From positions 1-9,152 of the forward strand of contig JACPRG010000082.1 of assembly GCA_016190025.1 (NCBI GenBank): a DNA stretch of 9,152 nucleotides, in the 5' to 3' direction. The number at the start of each line of letters is the position of its first letter. Position 1 is the first letter of the stretch. This DNA comes from Candidatus Tectimicrobiota bacterium (lineage in GTDB: Bacteria; UBA8248; JACPRG01). The notes beneath the pieces were generated by a model that searched no databases, was not told the DNA's origin, and was given only the letters and a program-made list of their open reading frames with translations. Positions 1-6,430 of this stretch are shown in pieces. Made by a program: the position numbers and the translations under genes.

Positions 1-316
1 GGGCCGCCGAGGCCGGGTGCCACGCGAAGCGCCGCCGCAAGGCCGCCCAGGCCATGGCCAAAGGGGAGAAGAAAGAGAACTGGATGAACATCAGGGCCGA
101 CGCCGGGACGCCCTCCCGCGCGGCGAGCTTGTAGAAAAAGGAGAGGGTGCCGAGGCACGCCAGGGCCGTCAGGCCGAAGCTGTACGACTGATAGACCAGG
201 AAGGTCTCCGGCACGGCCCCCTTGACCTGCGCGCGCTTGTAGACGCAGTCGCTCAGGGACTGTACCGCCATCGACGCCAGGGCGAGAAGGGCCGGGGGGA
301 CGGCGATCTCGATCAG
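1..316 (-). CDS. Probable EamA/DMT-type membrane transporter, N-terminal part (runs off the left edge)
   Basis: The minus-strand frame is open from the end of mazG to the window edge, giving about 105 residues. The translation is strongly hydrophobic, with three likely membrane helices: one around IAVPPALLALASMAVQSL, one around ETFLVYQSYSFGLTALAC and one around SALMFIQFSFFSPLAMAW. Short basic turns such as YKRAQ and RRRF separate them. This pattern resembles the first half of ten-helix drug/metabolite (EamA) transporters, but there is no diagnostic catalytic motif, so the family is an inference and the substrate unknown. The start is unclear. No ATG precedes the first helix. A CTG at 314-316 overlaps the mazG stop and would give a full first helix, while the first ATG (269-271) would cut that helix. 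Overlap with mazG suggests one transcript and translational coupling. Confidence 0.6.
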   Translation of the reverse strand, partial: MIEIAVPPALLALASMAVQSLSDCVYKRAQVKGAVPETFLVYQSYSFGLTALACLGTLSFFYKLAAREGVPASALMFIQFSFFSPLAMAWAALRRRFAWHPASAA

Positions 317-1110
317 CCTTTCTCTTTGGCCTCTTCCCAGAGGGCGTCCAGCGTGGCGAGGTCCACCTGGTCGGGCGTGAGGCCCCGCTTGGCCAGGGAG
401 GCCTCGATGCGCCGGAAGCGCCGCATGAACCGGGCGACGGACCCTTGCAAGGCCCCCTCGGCGTCGATCTTCAGGTGGCGAGAGACGTTGACGACGGAGA
501 AGAGGAGGTCCCCCAGCTCCCGGGCGAGGGCGTCGCGGTCCCCGGCCCGGAGGGCCTTCTCCACTTCGGAGATCTCCTCGCGGACCTTCTCGAGGGCCCC
601 CTCGGGCCTTTTCCAGTCGAAGCCCACGCGCCCGGCCTTGGTCTGCACCCGCTGCGCCTTGAGGAGGGCGGGCAGGGAGGCGGGGACTCCGTCCAGGACG
701 GAGGGCGGCGGCGCCCCCTCCCCGTTCTCCCGGCTCTTTTCCTCCAGCTTGATGGCCTCCCAGTTGCGCAGGACCTTCTCCGGGGTGTCCGCCTCCACGT
801 CGCCGAAAACGTGGGGGTGCCTCCTTACGAGCTTCTCGTGGATCCAGCCGATGACGTCCCAGATGGTGAACCGGCCCTCCTCCTCGGCGATCTCCGCGTG
901 GAAGACGACCTGGAGGAGCAGGTCGCCCAGCTCCTCGCGGAGCCTCTCGAAGGAGCCGCGGTCGATGGCCTCGATGACCTCGTGGGTCTCCTCGATGAGG
1001 TAGGGCTTCAGTGAGGCGTGCGTCTGCTCCCGGTCCCAGGGGCACCCGCCCTCCCCGCGAATCCGGGCCATGATCCGAACCAGGTCTTCGAACGGCCGGG
1101 GCTGAACCAT
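313..1110 (-). CDS. mazG: MazG nucleoside triphosphate pyrophosphohydrolase
   Basis: The product (265 residues from the chosen start) hydrolyses NTPs to NMP and pyrophosphate. In the MazG family this cleans damaged nucleotides from the pool and can lower (p)ppGpp levels; it is cytosolic. Two tandem MazG domains are visible. The first has the GCPWDREQTH signature, metal-binding EETHE (40-44) and EELGD (59-63), followed by HPHVFGD (98-104). The second has KAGRVGFDW (158-166), EEISE (178-182) and ELGD (198-201). Both acidic metal sites look intact, and the length matches the two-domain family. An ATG eight codons upstream (1132-1134) is in frame but has no Shine-Dalgarno sequence. The ATG at 1108-1110 is preceded by AAAGGA and starts directly before the conserved PRPFEDL region, so I chose it. 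The 3' end overlaps the EamA-like gene. Divergent from mutL. Confidence 0.96.
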   Translation of the reverse strand: MVQPRPFEDLVRIMARIRGEGGCPWDREQTHASLKPYLIEETHEVIEAIDRGSFERLREELGDLLLQVVFHAEIAEEEGRFTIWDVIGWIHEKLVRRHPHVFGDVEADTPEKVLRNWEAIKLEEKSRENGEGAPPPSVLDGVPASLPALLKAQRVQTKAGRVGFDWKRPEGALEKVREEISEVEKALRAGDRDALARELGDLLFSVVNVSRHLKIDAEGALQGSVARFMRRFRRIEASLAKRGLTPDQVDLATLDALWEEAKEKG

Positions 1111-1120
1111 AGATTCGCTT

Positions 1121-1126
1121 TCCTTT
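1121..1126 (-). promoter_or_regulatory. Ribosome binding site of mazG
   Basis: On the minus strand this reads AAAGGA, ten bases before the ATG at 1108-1110. The upstream in-frame ATG at 1132-1134 has only pyrimidine-rich GGCCCTC before it. The site therefore favours the shorter 265-residue MazG. Confidence 0.6.
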
Positions 1127-1171
1127 CGAGGCATGAGGGCCTATATTTCTTTGTATCGCAACCCTTCTTCC

Positions 1172-1199
1172 ATTATACGGGCCTGGCCGCGGTCCGCAA
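1172..1199 (-). promoter_or_regulatory. Sigma-70-type promoter for mazG
   Basis: On the minus strand a perfect -10 hexamer TATAAT (1172-1177) lies 16 bases from TTGCGG (1194-1199), a weak -35 sharing TTG with the consensus. Transcription would start near 1165, leaving a leader of roughly 55 bases before the mazG ATG. The -10 stands out in this GC-rich sequence. A possible second, weaker minus-strand promoter lies further upstream: TTGTGT at 1246-1251, 16 bases, then TACAAA. Confidence 0.6.
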
Positions 1200-1224
1200 G
1201 GAGATGCAAGAAGAATACGACATT

Positions 1225-1275
1225 TTGTATTTTTTTAAAGAGTTGACACAATATCTTGTATTTTTCTCTTGACAC
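1225..1275. repeat. AT-rich direct repeats and short palindrome in the mazG-mutL divergent promoter region
   Basis: TTGTATTTTT occurs at 1225-1234 and 1256-1265, and TTGACAC at 1243-1249 and 1269-1275, so a two-part block is present twice with different inner spacing. Between them ACAA-TATC-TTGT (1248-1259) forms a short dyad. TTGTATC occurs twice more, at 1151-1157 and 1290-1296. The block is much richer in A+T than the surrounding genes. It could be a regulator binding site, an UP element for the mutL promoter, or just promoter duplication; the sequence alone does not decide. Confidence 0.4.
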
Positions 1276-1298
1276 GGCTTTTCCTACGGTTGTATCTT
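1269..1298 (+). promoter_or_regulatory. Probable sigma-70 promoter for mutL and downstream genes
   Basis: A perfect -35 TTGACA (1269-1274) is followed after 18 bases by TATCTT (1293-1298), a 4-of-6 match to the -10 consensus. The AT-rich stretch directly upstream (1245-1268) could act as an UP element. The leader to the mutL ATG would be about 55 bases. Another perfect TTGACA at 1243-1248 has no acceptable -10 at 16-18 bases. No comparable promoter was seen at later gene junctions, so this one may serve much of the plus-strand run; that is an inference. Confidence 0.5.
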
Positions 1299-1360
1299 CC
1301 GTGAAAATCACACCAGGACGAACCGCGCGAAAGGCCCGCAGTCGCCGGAGAAAAGGACGC

Positions 1361-3226
1361 ATGGAGGCGCGGATCCACATTATGCCCCCACCGCTGGCGA
1401 ACCAGATCGCCGCCGGCGAGGTGGTGGAGCGTCCGGCCTCGGCGGTGAAGGAGCTGATCGAAAACGCCCTGGACGCGGGCGCGCGCTTCATCGAGGTCGA
1501 GATCGCCGGCGGGGGGCTGAAGCGCATCCTCGTGACCGACGATGGAGAGGGGATCTTCCCGGAGGACGTCTCCCTCGCCTTCCGGCGCCACGCCACCAGC
1601 AAGGTGCGGCGCGCCGAGGACCTCCTCTCCCTCGCCACCCTCGGCTTCCGCGGCGAGGCCCTGCCGAGCATCGCCTCGGTGGCCCGGGTGACGCTCATCA
1701 CGCGCAGGCGGCCCTCCGGTGAGGGCGACAGGGCTGGAGTCAGGATGGTCGTCGAGGGGGGGAAGGAGGTCGAGGTCCGCGAGGCCCCGGCGCCCCCCGG
1801 CACGGCCGTCGAGGTCCGCGACCTCTTCTTCAACACCCCGGCGCGGATGAAGTTCATGAAGACGCCGGGGACCGAGCTCGCCCGGATCGTCGAGGCGACG
1901 ACGAGCGCCGCCCTGGCCTCCCCCGGCGTCGGCTTCCGTCTTCGGAACGAGAGGCGCGCCCTGCTGGACCTCCCCCCGGGCGACCGGGAGAGCCGGGTCC
2001 GGGCGCTCCTGCCCGAGCGGGAGGCGGAGGGCCTGTTCGCCCTTCCCCCGAACGGGGGGCCTGCCCTTCGCGAAGGCGGGGGGCCGATCCGCGTCGAGGG
2101 CTTCGCCTCCCTCCCCTCGGTCAGCCGGGCCGGCCGGTCCTGCCAGCACGTGGTCATCAACGGCCGGTACGTCCGGGACCGGGTGGTCCTGAACGCCGCG
2201 TACGAGGTGTACCGGGGCCTGATCCCGTCGGGGCGCCATCCTCTCCTCTTTCTCTACCTGACGGCGGGCCCCGGCGAGGTGGACGTGAACGTCCACCCGG
2301 CCAAGGCGGAGGTCCGCTTCCGGGATGGGGGGCGGGTGTTCGCGGCCGTGCGGCGGGCGCTGGCGGAGGGGCTCATCCGGGCGTCGGGCGCGGCGGGGTC
2401 CCCCGTCGCGGACGAAAGGGCGGTCGGCGGAGGCGAGAGGGCGGCGCAGGGCCCGGCGAAGGTCTATCCCCTCCGGCGGCCGGCGGACCGGCCCGGGGAC
2501 GGGCGGCCGGGGGTGGCCGTGAACTGGGCCGTGTCTTTCTCCGGAAGGAAGAGAGGCCACCGCTCTCCGGCCCTGGCGGCCCAGGCCCTGGAGAGAGAGC
2601 CCGCCGAGGATCCTCTGCCCCTTCTCCAGCCCGCGGCGCCGAAGGCCCTCCTTTCCGACGTGAGGGTCCTGGGACAGCTTCACGAGACGTTCATCCTCCT
2701 GGAACACCCGTCGGGCCTCCTGGTGGTGGACCAGCATACGGCCCACGAGCGGGTCCTCTTCGAGCGGCTTAAGGGGAAGGCCGACGCCGGGGGGGTGGAG
2801 CGCCAGGCGCTCCTCCTCCCCGCGGACGTCGAGGTCTCCCCGTCCGAGGCCCTTCTGCTTCAGGGGCGCTTGGGCGACCTGGCGAGGCTGGGGCTCGGGG
2901 TCGAGCCCTTCGGCCCGTCGTCCTTCGTCGTCCGGGAGGTCCCGGCGCTCCTCGCCCACGTGAACCCGGCCTCGCTGGTGCGGGACGCCCTGGAGGGCCT
3001 CTTTGAGGCGGGGCGGAAGGAGTTCTCCGACCTGGCCGGGCGGGTCCTCGACAAGATGGCGTGCCGGGGGGCCGTGAAGGCCGGCCACCGCCTCCGCCGG
3101 GAGGAGATCGAGCGCCTGGTGGAAGAGTGCCTGGAGTTGGACCTGCTGTTCACCTGCCCCCACGGGCGGCCCATCGCGCTGGTTTTACCAAAGGAAGAGG
3201 TCGAGCGGCGGTTTCTGCGAAGGTGA
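1361..3226 (+). CDS. mutL: DNA mismatch repair protein MutL, endonuclease type
   Basis: MutL (621 residues) links MutS mismatch recognition to strand incision. The N-terminal GHKL ATPase domain (about 1-335) shows LANQIAAGEVVERP (12-25), ENALDAGA (34-41), DDGEGI (60-65), TSK (79-81), GFRGEAL (95-101) and HPAKAEVRF (from 312). A low-complexity Ala/Gly/Arg/Pro linker of roughly 100 residues follows. The C-terminal dimerisation domain carries the metal-dependent nicking site: DQHTAHERVLFE (457-468), ACR (567-569) and CPHGRP (599-604). QALLLP (482-487) fits the beta-clamp-binding motif expected in this subclass. In DQHA-X2-E-X4-E the usual Ala is Thr here; the Asp, His and Glu residues remain. 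The ATG at 1361 follows GGAGAAAAGGA and places the conserved N-terminus correctly; an open frame continues upstream to 1256 but crosses the promoter. The stop is three bases before the methylase gene. Confidence 0.97.
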   Translation: MEARIHIMPPPLANQIAAGEVVERPASAVKELIENALDAGARFIEVEIAGGGLKRILVTDDGEGIFPEDVSLAFRRHATSKVRRAEDLLSLATLGFRGEALPSIASVARVTLITRRRPSGEGDRAGVRMVVEGGKEVEVREAPAPPGTAVEVRDLFFNTPARMKFMKTPGTELARIVEATTSAALASPGVGFRLRNERRALLDLPPGDRESRVRALLPEREAEGLFALPPNGGPALREGGGPIRVEGFASLPSVSRAGRSCQHVVINGRYVRDRVVLNAAYEVYRGLIPSGRHPLLFLYLTAGPGEVDVNVHPAKAEVRFRDGGRVFAAVRRALAEGLIRASGAAGSPVADERAVGGGERAAQGPAKVYPLRRPADRPGDGRPGVAVNWAVSFSGRKRGHRSPALAAQALEREPAEDPLPLLQPAAPKALLSDVRVLGQLHETFILLEHPSGLLVVDQHTAHERVLFERLKGKADAGGVERQALLLPADVEVSPSEALLLQGRLGDLARLGLGVEPFGPSSFVVREVPALLAHVNPASLVRDALEGLFEAGRKEFSDLAGRVLDKMACRGAVKAGHRLRREEIERLVEECLELDLLFTCPHGRPIALVLPKEEVERRFLRR

Positions 3227-3229
3227 TCG

Positions 3230-4099
3230 ATGAGCGCGGCGGTCTCGGAGTTGAGGCAAAGAAAAGAGAGCGGGGCGGCGAGGCCCGTTTCTCCTGCGCC
3301 CTTCCTCAAGTGGGCGGGGGGAAAGACGCAACTTCTCTCCCAGTTCGAGCCTTTCTTCCCGCAGGGGATCGAAAGATACATTGAGCCTTTCGTCGGAGGC
3401 GGGGCGGTGTTTTTCCACGTGGCGGAGCGCTTCCGGCCGGAGAGGGTCGTCCTTTCCGACAGCAACGAGGAGCTGATCAACGCCTACGTTGCGGTCCGGG
3501 ATAACGTGGAAGGGGTGATCGAGGCCTTGAGAGAGCACCGCTGGATGCACAGTCCTGATTATTACTACAAAATGCGCGCGGTGAAACCCAGAACCCGGAC
3601 GGGCCGCGCCGCGCGCTTCATCTACCTGAACAAGACCTGCTACAACGGCCTCTACCGTGTGAATGCAAAGGGGGAGTTCAACGTCCCCGTGGGGAGCTAT
3701 AAGAATCCGAAAATCTTCGACGCCGAGAACCTCCGGCTGGCAAGCGAGGCCCTCCAGGAAGTAGATATTCAGGTTCGGCGCTTCACGGATTTTGTCCCTT
3801 CGGCGAAGGGGGGGGATTTCTTCTATTTCGACCCGCCCTATCACCCGATCTCGCGGACTTCCAGCTTCACGAGCTACACGCCGGAGGCGTTCGGAGAAGA
3901 AGACCAGGGGCGCCTCGCTGAGGTCTACCGGGCGCTCGACGGGAAGGGGTGCAGGCTCATGCTCAGCAACAGCGACTGCGGCTTCGTCCGGGGGCTCTAC
4001 AGGGGCTTCCGCATCGAAGAGGTCCGTGCCCGGCGGGCGATCAACTCGAACGGAAGGGGCCGGGGCGAGGTCTCGGAGCTCCTGGTCCTGAATTACTGA
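3230..4099 (+). CDS. D12-class (Dam-like) DNA adenine-N6 methyltransferase
   Basis: The 289-residue product matches class D12 adenine methyltransferases (Dam, DpnM/MboI-type), which transfer a methyl group from S-adenosylmethionine to adenine N6. Motifs occur in family order: FLKWAGGK (25-32), SAM-binding EPFVGGGA (52-59), [11 protein letters not shown] (76-86), [12 protein letters not shown] (132-143) followed by [13 protein letters not shown], and catalytic DPPY (201-204) followed by SFTSY. GATC is the likely target because close relatives with these motifs use it, but the target cannot be proved from sequence. No restriction endonuclease gene is next to it, so it looks like an orphan methylase. 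The start has AAGG six bases upstream and lies three bases after mutL. Parts of the gene have only about 50-52% GC by hand count (3541-3600, 3661-3720), well below its neighbours, suggesting acquisition. I leave the symbol blank because dam orthology is not certain. Confidence 0.93.
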   Translation: MSAAVSELRQRKESGAARPVSPAPFLKWAGGKTQLLSQFEPFFPQGIERYIEPFVGGGAVFFHVAERFRPERVVLSDSNEELINAYVAVRDNVEGVIEALREHRWMHSPDYYYKMRAVKPRTRTGRAARFIYLNKTCYNGLYRVNAKGEFNVPVGSYKNPKIFDAENLRLASEALQEVDIQVRRFTDFVPSAKGGDFFYFDPPYHPISRTSSFTSYTPEAFGEEDQGRLAEVYRALDGKGCRLMLSNSDCGFVRGLYRGFRIEEVRARRAINSNGRGRGEVSELLVLNY

Positions 4100-4125
4100 G
4101 GGAGAGACGTGTTGGGAGTCAGGCG

Positions 4126-5619
4126 ATGGACATGGAATCGATTCCCGAGATGCTGACGTTTGACGACGTGATGCTGCTGCCCGCCCGGTCGGCCGTGGCG
4201 CCCCGGGAGGTGGACCTCACGACCGAGCTGACGCGCGGCCTCACGATGAACATCCCCCTGCTCTCCGCCGCCATGGACACGGTGACCGAGGCTCGGCTCG
4301 CCGTCGCCCTGGCCCAGGAGGGGGGGCTCGGCGTCATCCACAGAAACATGTCCCCCGAGCGCCAGGCGGAAGAGGTGGACGCGGTCAAGCGCTCGGAGAG
4401 CGGGATGATCCGGGACCCCATCACCATGGGGCCGGGCCAGACCGTCCGCGAGGCCCAGGACCTCATGGCGCGCTTCCGCATCTCGGGCGTTCCCATCGTG
4501 GAGGGGGAAAGGCTCGTCGGCATCCTGACCAACCGGGACCTTAGGTTCGTCGAGGACGGGGGCAAAAAGGTCCGCGAGTGCATGACCAAGGAGAACCTCG
4601 TCACCGTCCCGACGGGGACGACGCTGGACGCGGCCAAGGCCATCCTCCAGGAGCACCGCATCGAGAAGCTCCTGGTGGTGGACGAGGGCTTCCGCCTGCG
4701 GGGCCTCATCACCATCAAGGACATCATGAAGCGCAAGAAGTACCCCCGGGCCTTCAAGGACGAGCACGGCCGCCTGCGGGTGGGGGCCGCGGTGGGGACG
4801 GGCCTCGACGCCCACGAGAGGGTCCGCCTCCTGGCGGGCCGGGGCGCGGACCTGATCGTCGTGGACACGGCCCACGGCCACTCGGAGGCCGCCCTGCGGA
4901 CGGTGGCCTGGGTGAAGCGGGAATACCCGGAGGTCCAGGTGGTCGGCGGGAACATCGCCACCCCCGAGGGGGCCGAGGACCTGATCCGCGCGGGGGCCGA
5001 CGCCGTCAAGGTGGGGGTGGGCCCCGGCTCCATCTGCACGACGCGGATGGTGGCCGGCGTGGGCGCGCCCCAGTTCTCCGCCGTCTGGGCCTGCGCGAAG
5101 CGGGCCGAGGCGCTCGGCGTCCCCGTCATCGCCGACGGCGGCGTCAAGTACTCGGGGGACATCGTCAAGGCCCTGGCCGCCGGCGCCCGCTCGGTCATGA
5201 TCGGGAGCCTGTTCGCGGGGACCGAGGAGAGCCCGGGCGAGCGCGTCCTCTACCAGGGCCGGAGCTACAAGGTGTACCGGGGGATGGGGTCCATCGGCGC
5301 CATGGCCCAGGGGAGCGCGGACCGCTACGGCCAGTCGGCCGAGCCGGAGGGCCCTCCCAATGGCGCCGGCGCGGAGGGGGGCGCGAAGCTCGTGCCCGAG
5401 GGGGTCGAGGGCCGGGTCCCCTACCGGGGGTCCCTGGCCGACAACGCCTTCCAGCTGATGGGGGGCGTGGCCGCGGGGATGGGGTATTGCGGATGCCGCA
5501 CGCTGGCGGAGCTCCGGGAGAAGGCGCGCTTTTGCCGGATCACCTCGGCGGGCCTGCGCGAGAGCCACGTCCACGACGTCGAGGTCACGCAGGAGGCCCC
5601 CAACTACCGGCGGGAGTGA
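4126..5619 (+). CDS. guaB: Inosine-5'-monophosphate dehydrogenase (IMPDH)
   Basis: IMPDH oxidises IMP to XMP with NAD+, the first committed step to GMP; it is a cytosolic tetramer or octamer. The 497-residue product is full length. It begins with [13 protein letters not shown], carries a CBS-domain pair at about 97-210 (KNPxT-like RDPITM at the start, then [12 protein letters not shown]), and returns to the TIM barrel. The active-site loop [11 protein letters not shown] holds catalytic Cys304 (Cys305 in E. coli). [13 protein letters not shown] and [13 protein letters not shown] follow, then the flap with the Arg400-Tyr401 dyad in SADRYGQ and [11 protein letters not shown]. All key residues are present. 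The ATG at 4126 has GGGAG seven bases upstream and gives the usual N-terminus; the frame continues upstream into the methylase gene but has no family match there. The gap after the methylase gene is 26 bases. Guanine-nucleotide binding by the CBS pair is a likely control point. Confidence 0.98.
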   Translation: MDMESIPEMLTFDDVMLLPARSAVAPREVDLTTELTRGLTMNIPLLSAAMDTVTEARLAVALAQEGGLGVIHRNMSPERQAEEVDAVKRSESGMIRDPITMGPGQTVREAQDLMARFRISGVPIVEGERLVGILTNRDLRFVEDGGKKVRECMTKENLVTVPTGTTLDAAKAILQEHRIEKLLVVDEGFRLRGLITIKDIMKRKKYPRAFKDEHGRLRVGAAVGTGLDAHERVRLLAGRGADLIVVDTAHGHSEAALRTVAWVKREYPEVQVVGGNIATPEGAEDLIRAGADAVKVGVGPGSICTTRMVAGVGAPQFSAVWACAKRAEALGVPVIADGGVKYSGDIVKALAAGARSVMIGSLFAGTEESPGERVLYQGRSYKVYRGMGSIGAMAQGSADRYGQSAEPEGPPNGAGAEGGAKLVPEGVEGRVPYRGSLADNAFQLMGGVAAGMGYCGCRTLAELREKARFCRITSAGLRESHVHDVEVTQEAPNYRRE

Positions 5620-5767
5620 TGAGTCGAGAGGGATTGTGGGGCGCCGCAGCGACCCGACCCTGACGGCGCTCCTTGGGAACGAGCGGGGAACGGGCGCCCC
5701 GGTTGGGACGTTTGATGGAAAGGGAGCGGGGGAAGGCCCCCGCGCCACGCCGCGAAGCGACACGGAA
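5620..5767 (+). other. 148-nt spacer after guaB, possible N-terminal extension of the next gene
   Basis: This is the longest gap in the plus-strand run. The reading frame of the next gene is open back to a GTG at 5636 preceded by GAGAGG, so it could add 44 residues, but these are Gly/Arg/Pro-rich with no recognisable domain. A weak inverted repeat, CGCTC (5667-5671) with GAGCG (5681-5685), has a nine-base loop and no T-tract, so it is not a convincing terminator. I see no clear promoter. Confidence 0.35.
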
Positions 5768-6430
5768 ATGGGGGCGATCAGGAGCTACCCGTCGATGACG
5801 GCGCTCATGAAGGCGGAACGGGCCGGTGTGGACTACGAGATCGAGGTCATCGAGCGGGACTCGCCCGTGGCCGTTTTGGCGCTGCACGGAGGGGCGATCG
5901 AGCCGGGGACGGACACCCTGGCCCGCGCCGTGGCGGGGGAGGAGTTCAGCTTCTACGCCTTCCGGTCGCTGGCCCCCGAGAAAGGGAGGCTCCATCACGT
6001 GACGAGCCACCGGTTCGACGAGCCGAGGTGCCTGGCGCTGGCCCGGCGGTCGCGCGTGGCCCTCTCCATCCACGGGCACGACGGCGCCACGCCCTGGGTC
6101 TTTCCGGGAGGGCGGAACCCGGCCCTGCGCAGGATGGTCATGGACGCCCTCATCCGCAGCCGCGTCCCCGTGCGGTTCTCCCCCCGGCTGATGGGCCTCC
6201 ATCCCCGCAACGTTGTCAACTTGCCCGAGACCGCGGGCGTGCAGATCGAGGTGACCTGGGGCCTGCGGTCGGAATCGGTCTCGCCCCTGTCTGTGCCGAG
6301 GTGGCAGGAGGGACGCCTGACGGACCGGGGAAGGGCCTTCGCCGCGGCCCTTCACGAGGTGTTGCGGGCGGTCGGCCGGAGGCTGGAGACAGCAGAGAAG
6401 GCCGGAAGGCTTGAGGGAGCGCGGCCGTGA
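5768..6430 (+). CDS. Poly-gamma-glutamate hydrolase family protein (DUF867/PghP-like)
   Basis: The 220-residue product resembles the zinc-dependent gamma-PGA hydrolases of Bacillus phages (PghP) and B. subtilis YjqB/YmaC/YndL, which cut gamma-glutamyl bonds and share a fold with carboxypeptidase A. Visible family landmarks are VLALHGGAIEPGTD (His40, Glu45), EFSFYAF, TSHRFDEP (79-86), LSIHGHDG (His102), GLHPRNVVN and GVQIE (Glu161). His40, Glu45 and His102 are the likely zinc ligands and Glu161 a candidate catalytic residue, assigned by analogy. Length fits the family. There is no signal peptide, so it is probably cytosolic. I chose the ATG at 5768 because IRSYPSMTAL...GVDYEI aligns with the family's normal start; its ribosome site (CGGA) is weak, and a GTG at 5636 is the alternative. 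The stop overlaps the next gene's GTG by four bases. The true substrate is unknown. Confidence 0.82.
   Translation: MGAIRSYPSMTALMKAERAGVDYEIEVIERDSPVAVLALHGGAIEPGTDTLARAVAGEEFSFYAFRSLAPEKGRLHHVTSHRFDEPRCLALARRSRVALSIHGHDGATPWVFPGGRNPALRRMVMDALIRSRVPVRFSPRLMGLHPRNVVNLPETAGVQIEVTWGLRSESVSPLSVPRWQEGRLTDRGRAFAAALHEVLRAVGRRLETAEKAGRLEGARP

Noticed and set aside
17..1014. Long plus-strand open frames opposite mazG
   Set aside because: They are antisense shadows of GC-rich mazG codons; translations are Arg/Ser/Gly/Leu-rich with no domain, while the minus strand encodes an intact two-domain MazG.
1243..1271. Second plus-strand promoter using TTGACA at 1243-1248
   Set aside because: No acceptable -10 hexamer lies 16-18 bases downstream (CTCTTG and neighbours).
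1018..1272. Short plus-strand frame across the mazG start and promoter region
   Set aside because: It overlaps the mazG 5' end and the promoter elements, has no ribosome site and shows no family resemblance.
1256..1360. Extended N-terminus for MutL from an upstream TTG
   Set aside because: The extension would be translated from the promoter hexamers; the conserved MutL start corresponds to the ATG at 1361.
3949..4125. GuaB start extended into the methylase gene
   Set aside because: IMPDH family start matches the ATG at 4126 with its GGGAG site; the extension lies in another frame of the methylase gene.
4100..4125. Guanine or purine riboswitch before guaB
   Set aside because: The gap after the methylase stop is only 26 bases, too short for an aptamer, and no such fold is seen.
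5667..5685. Intrinsic terminator after guaB
   Set aside because: Only a five-base stem with a nine-base loop and no following T-tract.
4093..5763. 556-codon minus-strand frame opposite guaB
   Set aside because: Antisense shadow of high-GC3 guaB codons; low-complexity Gly/Pro/Arg/His translation with no motif.
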